A stretch of 22,712 nt of DNA from Nitrospiria bacterium. GTDB lineage: Bacteria > Nitrospirota > Nitrospiria > JACQBZ01. Position 1 is the first letter of the stretch; each line of letters starts with the position of its first letter. Below, piece by piece: positions 7,725 through 15,817 of the stretch. The notes under the pieces were generated by a model. The model was not told the origin of the DNA. It was given only the letters and a program-made list of their open reading frames with translations, and ran no database searches. Made by a program: the position numbers and the translations under genes. The DNA is taken from contig CAKKOZ010000124.1 in the NCBI GenBank assembly GCA_919901335.1, positions 1 through 22,712 on the forward strand. Direction: 5' to 3'.

Positions 7725-9191
7725 ATGGCTGAATATCTATTGGGATTGGATCAAGGCAGCACCAACTCGAAGGCCGTTCTCATCGACCGGAAGGGGAGGA
7801 TCGTGCGGGAGTCGGTCGTTCCGTTGAAAACGGACCGGCCTCGTCCCGGCTGGGTGGAGCACGATCCAAAGGCCATACTTACATCACAATTAATCGCAAT
7901 AAATCAAGTAATTAAGTCGTTTAATAAAAGTAAAACTCTCATATCGGGTCTGGGTATTGCCAATCAGCGTTCCACCCTTGTTCTCTGGGATAAGAATACC
8001 GGCAAACCCATCACTCCCGCGATCAGCTGGCAGGATTTAAGAGCGGCCGAGCTGACACGGAAGTGGGCGGATCACCATGAACTGATCCGATCCAAGACCG
8101 GGTTGATACTGACGCCTTATTATGCCGCGCCGAAGCTCCGGTGGCTTTTGGACCGGATCAAGGGCATACGGACAAAGGCAGAGCAGGGGAAGATCCTCTG
8201 CGGCACGGTCAATACGTACCTGATCTGGCATCTCACAAAAGGCGAGGTGCATGCGACCGACCACACGAACGCGGCGCGGATGCTTTTGATGAATCTTCAC
8301 AGCCTTTCCTGGGATGAAGAGCTTTTATCATTATTCGACATTCCTCCCGCGATTCTTCCCCGTATCCTGCCGACATCGGCCGATTACGGGACGGCCCGTC
8401 TATCCGGCATGGAGATCCCAATACGGGCCTCCATCGGGGATCAGCAAGCCGGACTCTTGGGGCTGGGGGCGGTCAGTCCGGGCGAGGCCGCTGTCAATTA
8501 CGGCACCGGCGGTTTCCTGCTGGTCAATACGGGTTCTCAACCGATTTTCATCCCGGGGCTCCTATCCAACTTAGCCTGGACGACTCCGGATGAGACGGCT
8601 CACGTGGTCGAGGGAACGGTCAACGCGGTTGGGACGGTGTTCGAATGGTTTGAGCGAATGGGGTTAATAAAATCCCCGGGCGAGATCGACCGAATCGCAT
8701 CATCCGCGCGCGGGACGGTTTATCTTGTACCCGCGCTTGCGGGGCTGGGTGCGCCTCACTGGTTGAGCGAGGCCCGGATGAGTATCTTTGGACTTGGACC
8801 GGAGACCTCAACGGCAGATCTGGTCCGCGCCGCGGTTGAAGGGATCGCCTTTCTGATCAAGGATATCGCCGAGGTGATCGAACGGGACGGACGGATCCGG
8901 ATCAAAACGCTCACGGCCGGCGGCGGTGGATCCCGCATTCAATCACTGGTCCAGACCCAGGCCGATCTGCTGGGACTTCCGATTCTCAGGTCAGACGTGA
9001 CCGAGGCGACGGCTCTCGGCGCGGCGCTTCTCGCCGGCGTGGGATGCGGTTGGTGGAAATCGCCGTCGGCGGCGCCGAAGATTCAAACCGGAAAGATCTT
9101 CCGGCCTCGCATGTCGGAAACAGATCGGGAGGAACGGTACGGTCAATGGAAGAAGGCGATCGAGGCGGTTCGGAGTTTCAGCGGGGGATGA
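7725..9191 (+). CDS. FGGY-family carbohydrate kinase, glycerol-kinase-like
   Basis: FGGY kinases phosphorylate small polyols or sugars with ATP in the cytosol. The 488 residues align along their length with E. coli glycerol kinase. Seen are the phosphate loop LGLDQGSTNSK (6-16), PGWVEHDP (41-48), NQRST (80-84), Trp102, Tyr132, the catalytic-base motif GDQQ (Asp239) and YGTGGF (259-264). The glycerol-contact Glu of GlpK (NQRET) is replaced by Ser83, while the Arg, Trp, Tyr and Asp contacts remain, so the substrate may not be glycerol. No glycerol facilitator or glycerol-3-phosphate dehydrogenase lies nearby. The start at 7725 is chosen from the promoter geometry; ATG 7716 would add three residues. 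The 3' end overlaps the convergent DUF4340 gene by 14 bases. Codons for residues about 53-72 lie in an unusually AT-rich patch. Confidence 0.88.
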   Translation: MAEYLLGLDQGSTNSKAVLIDRKGRIVRESVVPLKTDRPRPGWVEHDPKAILTSQLIAINQVIKSFNKSKTLISGLGIANQRSTLVLWDKNTGKPITPAISWQDLRAAELTRKWADHHELIRSKTGLILTPYYAAPKLRWLLDRIKGIRTKAEQGKILCGTVNTYLIWHLTKGEVHATDHTNAARMLLMNLHSLSWDEELLSLFDIPPAILPRILPTSADYGTARLSGMEIPIRASIGDQQAGLLGLGAVSPGEAAVNYGTGGFLLVNTGSQPIFIPGLLSNLAWTTPDETAHVVEGTVNAVGTVFEWFERMGLIKSPGEIDRIASSARGTVYLVPALAGLGAPHWLSEARMSIFGLGPETSTADLVRAAVEGIAFLIKDIAEVIERDGRIRIKTLTAGGGGSRIQSLVQTQADLLGLPILRSDVTEATALGAALLAGVGCGWWKSPSAAPKIQTGKIFRPRMSETDREERYGQWKKAIEAVRSFSGG

Positions 9192-10563
9192 CGGCCGGCG
9201 CTTCCTTCTTCAGCAACTCCGACTTCTTCGGGATCTCATCCAGGAAATCCTTGTTCACAAGCACAATGCCGAGGGGTGTGTTCCCCCGCGCATATAACAT
9301 TCCTTTGAGTTCGCTTCCGAGTTGAAGAGTTGCAAGCGCCTTTCGCGTTTGGTCCGTGAGCCGGATTTCAATCATCGCCGGTTTGAGGCCGACGGCGGCC
9401 GGGTTCTTCACCGGCTTTTCGGTGGCCTGAAATGCCTTAAGCTTCTCGATCTGTTCCAGAAGACGTTTGACACGGTCCGGGTTGACCGGCTGTGTTTCGC
9501 CTTCCAGCATCCAGCCGTTATCCTTCGATGACAATGTATATTGTTCGGTCGGGGTGTGAATATCAATCCCTTTCACTGCGTCCCGTTGGACGGAGACCAG
9601 ATGTTTATCCTGATAATGGAATAGTTCCGGCTTGAGTTCATCCATATGGGTCTTCGCCACGCGATAAATCGGCTTGTCCGGATCGGTGGTCACATAGATG
9701 CTGTCCTTCCCCGGATCATCGTAGAAGCGCGCCGTTTTCGATTTCTGGGCGCCGTTGTCGGATTCACGGGTCGTGACGGTGACGATCGGTTTTTTAAAAC
9801 CCTCTATTGTTTTATCCCGATCCGGTCCCGGATCAATAAAAGTCGTGGCGTTCAGGTTTTGCAGCATCAGAGTAAGAGAGGTTAAGGCGGCCTCGTCCGC
9901 GAGTCCTTCGACCGGATTTCCAAAAAGCCATCGGCCGTCCTGTTTATCCAGCCGGATGATCTTCTTCGGGAATTCCAGTTGGACCTGATCCACCTTCTCA
10001 TGTTCAATCGGAAGAACCATCTTTGTGCGGAAATCGAAGACCGTCCGCGTCAGCGATCCCTTGATCCATTGTTGCACCAGAACAACACGCGGATCGCCGT
10101 CCTTTCGGGCGTACAGCGTGCCGGGCATCGGCCCGTCATCTCCGAGCAAAAGCCGCTCCGCATGATCGGGGAGGGTCAGCGTGATATCCACATGGGGATG
10201 ATCTAACCCGAATTCGGATAGATGGGCGGCCTGTTCCTCCACGACGCGCGTGAATCGGACATCCCCAACCGTCGAGATCAGGCTCTGAACTTCCCGCTGG
10301 TCGGCCTCGGTCTTCAGGGGCTTCGTCATCTGCCATTTTCCATCCTGCGATTTCCGGAGCTCGATCTCGCTCGCAGGATAACGCAGTTCAATTGTTTCGA
10401 TATCGCTGCTCTTGAAATTGAAGAGTTGTTCCGCAGTCTGCTCGGCCCGTTCCGTTTTTTCCTGCTGTGGGATCTCGACGACCACGAGGTAGACCACGAG
10501 AAGAAAGAGGGCGGCGGCCATCAGGATCGTTGCGGTGAATCGGGATCGGGGTTTTAGGGCCAC
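9178..10563 (-). CDS. DUF4340 protein, ABC-cluster accessory
   Basis: The 461-residue protein has one N-terminal membrane anchor (about 10-29, basic MALKPRSR in front) followed by a large polar region expected to face the periplasm. The beta-rich repeated pattern, with segments such as IETIELRYP, DGKWQMTKP and VDQVQLEFP, matches DUF4340 proteins. These are regularly encoded last in Gld-type ABC operons. Their molecular function is unknown. The start is a GTG two bases after the stop of the GldG-like gene, with no clear ribosome site, so translation probably depends on re-initiation from that gene. The C-terminal codons overlap the 3' end of the convergent FGGY kinase gene (9178-9191). Confidence 0.8.
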   Translation of the reverse strand: MALKPRSRFTATILMAAALFLLVVYLVVVEIPQQEKTERAEQTAEQLFNFKSSDIETIELRYPASEIELRKSQDGKWQMTKPLKTEADQREVQSLISTVGDVRFTRVVEEQAAHLSEFGLDHPHVDITLTLPDHAERLLLGDDGPMPGTLYARKDGDPRVVLVQQWIKGSLTRTVFDFRTKMVLPIEHEKVDQVQLEFPKKIIRLDKQDGRWLFGNPVEGLADEAALTSLTLMLQNLNATTFIDPGPDRDKTIEGFKKPIVTVTTRESDNGAQKSKTARFYDDPGKDSIYVTTDPDKPIYRVAKTHMDELKPELFHYQDKHLVSVQRDAVKGIDIHTPTEQYTLSSKDNGWMLEGETQPVNPDRVKRLLEQIEKLKAFQATEKPVKNPAAVGLKPAMIEIRLTDQTRKALATLQLGSELKGMLYARGNTPLGIVLVNKDFLDEIPKKSELLKKEAPAVIPR

Positions 10564-10565
10564 GG

Positions 10566-12149
10566 TTATAGACGGCGCCGCCGTTTCCAGATGACGATTC
10601 CGGTGATGAACACGGCCGAGGGCAGAAGCAGGAGCGAAACGTACATCAAGACCTTTCCCTGGGACCGCGAAAGGAAGAGAGGGGTGAAGTGGGCTTCTTT
10701 CGGCCGGATCGAGATCAGCCCCTTTTCCTGAGCCAGCCAGGTGACGGTATTTAAGAAGAGATCGCCGTTTCCGGAAAAATTAAACGAGCCGTTCGCGGCG
10801 AAGTCGGAATCTCCGAATACGACCAGGGTCGGTTGCGACGCGGTTGATGCGGCCTCGGTCGAACCGGTGTCCGTGGGCGTATCGTGCGCAGGCGGTTCGG
10901 GGGAGCCGGACTTGGGTTTTCGGGTGACCGCGACGGCCAGGGTCAGCGGACCTCGCACGTCCTCCGCCGGATTGAAATTCAGTCGTCCCGCCTCGGGATT
11001 CGTTTTGGACCAGCTGTTCTCGCCGGTCTGCGCCAGGGGTTTGTACTCAAATTCCACGGCTCTCCCTTGATCAAAGTTGACGGTCTGGGAAACCGGAAAG
11101 AAGGTCGCAAGGTTAAACCCCTGCGTGATTTCATGAGCGGGATAATTCGTCACGACCGGGATCGTGAAGTCCCCGCCCAGAAGCCGGGAGACGGTATCAA
11201 TGATCAGGCCTTTCCCCATTTTGATTCCCCACTGGGACAGGAAATCATCCATCCCGGCTTGGGTGTCCGGGTCGAGGAGAAGCAAAACCTTGCCATGGGC
11301 GGAGAGGTAGTTTGCAAGGGCCTCCTTCTCCTTCGGCAAGAACCCTTTCTGAGGACCGGCGATCACCAGCACGGTTGTTCTGTCGGGGACTCGGCCTTCC
11401 TCCAGAAGGGAGAGGCTTCCGATTTCGAAGCCCTGTTTCTGAAGACTGTCCTTCACGCGGGAGTAACCCGTTTTCTCCTCGTCCGCAGGACTGTGCTCTC
11501 CGTGGTCTTCCAGGAAAAGAATTTTTCTGAGCTCGTCCCGGCTGATCCGGATGATCGCGTTGGTCAATTCCTGTTCGCTGACCGTCTTGATCTGCGTTTC
11601 CTGTTTGCCGCTCTCCAGCACAACGGTATCATACTGGGTGATCCCGTACTGCTTGGCCACGGACGGTTTTTTATCCGGATCAATCAGCGTGGTGGTGATT
11701 CGGGGATTGTGGTAGCTGTAACTGCTCAACAGATCCTTGATCTGGGAACGGGTCCGCCCCTGTTCCGAGACAAAGGCCAGGATCTTTACATCCCGGTTCA
11801 GGTCCTTCAAGACCTGCACCGTCTGCGGCGCCAGAGAGAACGACGCGGTTTCTGAAAAATCAAATCGGAGGCGATGCCGGGATGAAATGAAGTTTAAAAT
11901 GCCCAGGATCGATATAAAAATCAAGACCATGAGAATGCTGTTGAGTCCCAGCTTGGTGGAACGCCGCGTTGAAAATGATTTCAGTGCATCGAAATGGGCG
12001 ATAAAGAAAAAAACCAGCAGGCTGAGCGCGACTCCTTCCGCCAGGGTGGCATAAGGTTTCCAGTCGGGGTTGATTTCATAGGCGATGAAGCCGGCCATGG
12101 CCGTTAGGAAGCCCAACCAGCCGGCGCCTTTGCTCACGATCTGAATCAT
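10566..12149 (-). CDS. GldG-like ABC-associated membrane protein
   Basis: The 527-residue protein has three N-terminal membrane helices (about 9-25, 34-52, 70-88), a long presumably periplasmic domain, and one C-terminal helix (about 503-521) ending in a basic KRRRRL tail. The periplasmic part has the GldG/DUF7088-type layout: RFDFSETASFSLAPQT after the third helix, then a Rossmann-like region with KILFLEDHGEHSP and VLLLLDPDT, and FGDSDFAANGSF near the end. Such proteins work with an ABC ATPase and permease. In Bacteroidota they support gliding, but relatives are widespread in non-gliders, where the substrate is unknown. A Pro/Ser/Thr-rich stretch around 440-470 is probably a disordered linker. 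The ATG at 12149 is favoured over upstream codons, which encode polar, Arg-rich sequence. Confidence 0.85.
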   Translation of the reverse strand: MIQIVSKGAGWLGFLTAMAGFIAYEINPDWKPYATLAEGVALSLLVFFFIAHFDALKSFSTRRSTKLGLNSILMVLIFISILGILNFISSRHRLRFDFSETASFSLAPQTVQVLKDLNRDVKILAFVSEQGRTRSQIKDLLSSYSYHNPRITTTLIDPDKKPSVAKQYGITQYDTVVLESGKQETQIKTVSEQELTNAIIRISRDELRKILFLEDHGEHSPADEEKTGYSRVKDSLQKQGFEIGSLSLLEEGRVPDRTTVLVIAGPQKGFLPKEKEALANYLSAHGKVLLLLDPDTQAGMDDFLSQWGIKMGKGLIIDTVSRLLGGDFTIPVVTNYPAHEITQGFNLATFFPVSQTVNFDQGRAVEFEYKPLAQTGENSWSKTNPEAGRLNFNPAEDVRGPLTLAVAVTRKPKSGSPEPPAHDTPTDTGSTEAASTASQPTLVVFGDSDFAANGSFNFSGNGDLFLNTVTWLAQEKGLISIRPKEAHFTPLFLSRSQGKVLMYVSLLLLPSAVFITGIVIWKRRRRL

Positions 12150-12201
12150 ATTCGTATTCTCTTTTTCGTGATCGCCATGTCGACAAAATTTCCGGCCGTT
12201 C

Positions 12202-12972
12202 TCATTTCCAGCGCTGCGATTCCATGATGCGGTGGGTGATGAAAAGTCCCAGGACGATGAGAGACGCCTGATAAACCAGATCCCCCGTATCAATCATCCC
12301 TTTGATGAAATTCTCGGTATGCTCGCCGATGGACAGGTAGGCCAAAAACGGCCCCAGCGGCGAGTCTGCCATGGTTTGGGAGAGCCAGCCGATCAGCCAT
12401 AAAATCAAGACAGCGCCGAAGCCGATGAAACCGGCGATGATCTGGTTCTCGGTCAACGAGGAAGCGAGCAGCCCCACCGCGATAAAAACGCCGCCCAGCA
12501 GCCAGATCCCGAGATAGCCGGTCAGAATCGGCATCCACTGGATGGATCCGTAATACCACATCAGCAACGGCATATAGCCGGTCAAGGCCAGCATGAACGT
12601 GAAGACGACCATCGTGGCAATGTATTTTCCCAGGACAATGGCCAGCAGCGGAACTGGCGAGGTCATCAGCAATTCCATCGTTTTGATCTTTTTCTCCTCG
12701 GCCAGCAGACGCATGGTCAGCAGCGGGAGGGTGAGCATCAGAATCACGGCCATGTTGTGGAAGGTGGGGCGGAAGATCAGATCGTTCAGGTTGATCTTTG
12801 GGAGGGCCCCCTGCGCGCGCATGATCTGCATGCTCTGGGTGCTCGCAAAGAGGACGATGTTGTAATATAAATAGCCGGTGATCAGAATGAAAACGGCCGT
12901 TACGACATAGGCCATCGGCGATGTAAAAAGGACGCGGAGTTCTTTTCCCGCGATGGCCAAGGTGCTTTTCAT
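12202..12972 (-). CDS. ABC-2 type permease subunit (GldF-like)
   Basis: This 256-residue integral membrane protein has about six hydrophobic segments: 20-40, 72-90, 113-135, 145-170, 178-200 and 233-250. It starts with the amphipathic ALKEL-like KELRVLFTSPMAY segment typical of ABC-2 permeases and has the conserved RLLAEEKKIKTMELLMTSP loop after the second helix, which contacts the ATPase. With the upstream ATPase it should form the membrane channel or mechanotransmitter of the complex. Its ATG overlaps the ATPase stop as ATGA, so the two are translationally coupled. The resemblance is closest to GldF/NosY-type permeases. The transported or moved substrate cannot be inferred. Confidence 0.9.
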   Translation of the reverse strand: MKSTLAIAGKELRVLFTSPMAYVVTAVFILITGYLYYNIVLFASTQSMQIMRAQGALPKINLNDLIFRPTFHNMAVILMLTLPLLTMRLLAEEKKIKTMELLMTSPVPLLAIVLGKYIATMVVFTFMLALTGYMPLLMWYYGSIQWMPILTGYLGIWLLGGVFIAVGLLASSLTENQIIAGFIGFGAVLILWLIGWLSQTMADSPLGPFLAYLSIGEHTENFIKGMIDTGDLVYQASLIVLGLFITHRIMESQRWK

Positions 12973-13916
12973 GCCGCGGCCTCTTTCGTTTCTTCCTGTG
13001 TCAGCTTGAGAAACACGTCTTCGAGCGACAGTTTGACCGCGGTCAGTTCGACCAGCCCCCAGCCGCGGTGGACCGCCAGGGAGGCCAGTTCGGCGCGGTG
13101 ATCGCGACCGAGATCACATTCCACGATAAAAACCTGCCCGTCGGGTGACGGTTCGTGAAACACCGAAAGAACGCCCGGGACGATTTTTAACGCGTCGGCG
13201 GTTTCGGGCAAGGGCGTTTTGAGTGTCATGCGGATCTTGTCAGATTGACGGAGCTGGGCCGACAGACGGTCGGGCGTGTCAACCGCCACGATCCGGCCCT
13301 CGTGAATAATAATCACGCGCTGGCAGACGGCGGTGGCTTCGGGAAGAATGTGCGTGCTGAGGATGACCGTGTGCTGACCCGCCAGTTCTTTGATGACCTG
13401 CCGCATCTCGATAATTTGTTTGGGATCGAGCCCGGTGGTCGGTTCGTCCAGGATCAGCACCTCCGGGTTATGGATCAGGGCCTGGGCCAGGCCGACCCGC
13501 TGCCGATAGCCCCGCGAAAGGTTGCCGATGAGACGGCGGCGCACCTCGGTCAGCGCGCAACGCTCCAGCACCCGCGCCAAGGCCTGGGTTCGGTCCCGCC
13601 GTTCGATGCCTTTGATCTTGGAAATAAAAGTGAGGTACTCCGTGACGGTCATCTCGGTGTAAAGGGGAGGCGACTCCGGGAGATAGCCGATGCGTTTTTT
13701 AACTTCCTGAGGCTGATCGAAAATATCGAAACCGGCAACCGAAGCGGAGCCGCTGCTGGCCGGCATAAAGCAGGTGAGAATGCGCATCGTGGTGGTCTTG
13801 CCGGCGCCGTTCGGGCCCAGGAAGGCCAGGATCTCGCCCTTTTGAACATCAAACGAGACATCCTCGATGGCCGTCAGATCGCCGTATCGTTTTGTAAGGT
13901 TTTGAACGTGAATCAT
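12969..13916 (-). CDS. ABC transporter ATPase (GldA-like)
   Basis: This is the nucleotide-binding subunit that powers the adjoining permease. It has 315 residues. The Walker A motif is GPNGAGKTT (34-42), the signature is LSRGY (133-137), and Walker B is VLILDEP with Glu158, followed by the D-loop GLD. A H-loop His is present in ILSTHILPEA. The C-terminal 90 residues form the extension usual in ABC-2 exporters of the CcmA/GldA group. The signature LSRGY (instead of LSGGQ) is a common variant in this group. It is the first gene of a four-gene operon (ATPase, permease, GldG-like, DUF4340). The GAGAGGA that could serve as its ribosome site is unusually far (about 12 bases) from the ATG, with the inverted repeat CGGACcGTCCG between them. 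Confidence 0.93.
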   Translation of the reverse strand: MIHVQNLTKRYGDLTAIEDVSFDVQKGEILAFLGPNGAGKTTTMRILTCFMPASSGSASVAGFDIFDQPQEVKKRIGYLPESPPLYTEMTVTEYLTFISKIKGIERRDRTQALARVLERCALTEVRRRLIGNLSRGYRQRVGLAQALIHNPEVLILDEPTTGLDPKQIIEMRQVIKELAGQHTVILSTHILPEATAVCQRVIIIHEGRIVAVDTPDRLSAQLRQSDKIRMTLKTPLPETADALKIVPGVLSVFHEPSPDGQVFIVECDLGRDHRAELASLAVHRGWGLVELTAVKLSLEDVFLKLTQEETKEAAA

Positions 13917-13957
13917 CGGACGGTCCGGTCCTCTCCTCGGTTCATAGTCGGGGAGAT

Positions 13958-13986
13958 AATATATAGTTCCAAAATTTCTTTGTCAA
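13958..13986 (-). promoter_or_regulatory. Strong sigma-70 promoter of the ABC operon
   Basis: TTGACA (13986-13981) is separated by 17 bases from TATATT (13963-13958) on the minus strand, matching 6/6 and 5/6. Transcription would start near 13951, leaving a leader of about 35 bases. The site lies in the 89-base gap after the histidine kinase gene, so the ABC operon can be expressed independently of it. Confidence 0.65.
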
Positions 13987-14005
13987 GCTTTGAAGGGCTG
14001 TTGTT

Positions 14006-15550
14006 TTAATCCGCGGAGGATTCGGCCGGGCCGGTCTCTTTGGAGATCGGCAGCTCAATCACGAAGCAGGTGCCCTGTCCCGGTTCGCTTTCAACGCGGA
14101 TTTTCCCCCCGTGTTGTTTCACGATTCCGTACGACAGAGACAGACCCAGGCCGGTTCCCTCGCCGACCTCTTTGGTGGTAAAAAAGGGTTCGAAGACTTT
14201 GGAGAGATATTGGGGGGGAATCCCCGGCCCATTGTCTCGGATCGAGATCGCGATCCGGTCGGGATGTTCAAGGCCGGTTGTGACGGTGATCTCCCCCGCC
14301 TGTCGGGTCCCCTGCATCGCCTGTGCGGCGTTGAGAAGGATGTTTAAGAACACCTGTTCGATCTGTTGAACATCCAGGGTCGTCATCGGGAGACGGGGAT
14401 CCAGATGACTGACCAGGGCGATGTTTTGGCCCCGGAACTGATACTCGATGAGGGCGATGGTGCGGATCACCGCTTCGTTGACGTTGGCCAGGATGCGGGA
14501 CGGCCTCTCTTTATGGACGAAGTGCTGCATGTTTTGGATGATTCGCCGGACCCGATCGGCCTCTTGATGAATCTGACCCAGGTCCCTTCGGGTGGCGTCA
14601 TCCAGCTCGGGCTGATCCTTCAGCATCTCGCTGAACCCCAAAATGCCGGTGAGCGGATTGTTCAACTCGTGCGCGATCCCCGAGATCAACTGCCCGATGG
14701 CGGTCATCCTCTCGGCATGGACGAGTTGGGCCTGGGCGCGCTTCAGCTCTTTAAGCTGATTTTCCAGCGCGGTATAGTTCCTTGCATTCTCAATCGCGAC
14801 GCCCACTTGGTTGGCGAAGATCGTCAGCAGTTTCGCGTCGTATGCGTGATACGGTTTTCCGCGGCGGAAGGCCGATATTCCCCCGATAATACCACTCTCA
14901 CCCATCAGGGGTACGACCAGGGCCGTCGTGACGTCGAGTTGATCAACCCATGCTTGGATGACACGGGGATCGGATCGAAGGTCGTCCACCACCGCGGGCT
15001 GGTGGTTCTTGGCGACCCAACCGCAGAGACCCCCTTCGTTCATGGGCAGCGTATGGCCCCGGAGAACCTCGGCCCGTCGTCCATAACTTTCGACGTAGGT
15101 AAACGTTCCATCGCCGTTGCAGATCGGCAGTGCGACGAGATCGGCCTGGACCAGGCCGTGGGCGATCTTGACCGCCGAGGCGTGGATGTCTTCCGCGCGG
15201 TGTTTGTAAAGCATGGAAGCGATCACCTTGCTGCTCTCGAGAAGACGATTGAAATCGAGCTGTTGTTGCTGAAGATGGCTTGAGAGTTTCAGATTTTCGG
15301 CCGTGGCAACCCGTTGACGCAGTCCCATCAGCATGATCAGGATGGCCGCCCCCAGATAGAGAGGCGTGCGAATATCCTCGGGGCCCCAGAGTGCGACGGA
15401 AAAAAGGATGACGGCGATGCCCGCGATGCCAAGCGTGGGAATGGAGTGTCTGCTGAAATAACCGGGGCGACTCAGTAATTTCGTGTCCAAGGGTTGTTTT
15501 CTCAAACGGTCCAACTCATGGAGGTTTGTTCCGAGACATTGGGTCGTCAA
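14006..15550 (-). CDS. GAF-domain sensor histidine kinase
   Basis: This is a two-component sensor that autophosphorylates on His and passes the phosphate to a response regulator. It has 514 residues. Two membrane helices (about 38-55 and 62-78) form a tiny sensor-less anchor. They are followed by a short coil, a GAF domain (about 115-256), a coiled linker, and HisKA with IAHELNNPL (His294). The ATPase domain shows the N box with Asn407, DNGPGIP (439-445), an F box with EPFF (454-457) and GEGTGLGLS (463-471). There is no receiver domain. No ATG precedes the conserved part; TTG at 15550 is the first possible start after an in-frame TAG, and other TTG codons follow, so the true start is uncertain. 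It follows the RAM-domain gene by 21 bases. The single-domain regulator at 17036 is a possible partner but lies on the other strand. Confidence 0.9.
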   Translation of the reverse strand: MTTQCLGTNLHELDRLRKQPLDTKLLSRPGYFSRHSIPTLGIAGIAVILFSVALWGPEDIRTPLYLGAAILIMLMGLRQRVATAENLKLSSHLQQQQLDFNRLLESSKVIASMLYKHRAEDIHASAVKIAHGLVQADLVALPICNGDGTFTYVESYGRRAEVLRGHTLPMNEGGLCGWVAKNHQPAVVDDLRSDPRVIQAWVDQLDVTTALVVPLMGESGIIGGISAFRRGKPYHAYDAKLLTIFANQVGVAIENARNYTALENQLKELKRAQAQLVHAERMTAIGQLISGIAHELNNPLTGILGFSEMLKDQPELDDATRRDLGQIHQEADRVRRIIQNMQHFVHKERPSRILANVNEAVIRTIALIEYQFRGQNIALVSHLDPRLPMTTLDVQQIEQVFLNILLNAAQAMQGTRQAGEITVTTGLEHPDRIAISIRDNGPGIPPQYLSKVFEPFFTTKEVGEGTGLGLSLSYGIVKQHGGKIRVESEPGQGTCFVIELPISKETGPAESSAD

Positions 15551-15571
15551 ACGGGGTTTGTGGACGGCAGA

Positions 15572-15808
15572 CTAAATATTTAGAACAATATTGGTCATGG
15601 TTTTAGTGACTCCGTCGATTGAGCGGATCTTTGAAAGAATGAGATCGCCGAGGGTCTCAATGGATTCCGTTTCGACAAGGATGATAAGGTCATGAGCCCC
15701 GGTAACGGCATAAACGGATTTTACACCGGCCATGCGGGTGATCGTTTTATACGCGCTTTTGGTGTGATCACCGGTGACATCCACGAGCACAAACGCTAAG
15801 GTAGCCAT
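15572..15808 (-). CDS. Stand-alone RAM domain (Lrp/AsnC ligand-binding) protein
   Basis: The 78 residues match only the ligand-binding and assembly (RAM) half of Lrp/AsnC regulators, with the alpha/beta sandwich pattern FVLVDV, VKSVYAVTGAHDLIILVE and VTKTMTNIVL. The usual N-terminal helix-turn-helix is absent, so it should not bind DNA itself. Known stand-alone RAM proteins bind amino acids or similar ligands as dimers or larger rings. The start is well supported by AAGGA six bases before the ATG. It lies nine bases after the DUF2914 gene and 21 bases before the histidine kinase gene. Its TAG stop is in the same frame as the kinase, only seven codons before the first kinase start codon. Confidence 0.85.
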   Translation of the reverse strand: MATLAFVLVDVTGDHTKSAYKTITRMAGVKSVYAVTGAHDLIILVETESIETLGDLILSKIRSIDGVTKTMTNIVLNI

Positions 15809-15817
15809 ATCGTTTCC

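Noticed and set aside
12150..12293. Upstream start (12293) for the GldG-like gene
   Set aside because: It would overlap the permease gene and add a polar Arg/Ser-rich segment before the first membrane helix.
13920..13940. CGGACcGTCCG inverted repeat near the ABC ATPase start as an operator
   Set aside because: It is very short, lies between the possible ribosome site and the ATG, and has no second copy; noted only within the gene entry.
10884..15283. Long plus-strand open frames at 10884-11855, 13245-14009 and 14366-15283
   Set aside because: Each mirrors a well-supported minus-strand gene (GldG-like, ABC ATPase, histidine kinase) and encodes His/Arg/Gly-rich sequence without domains.
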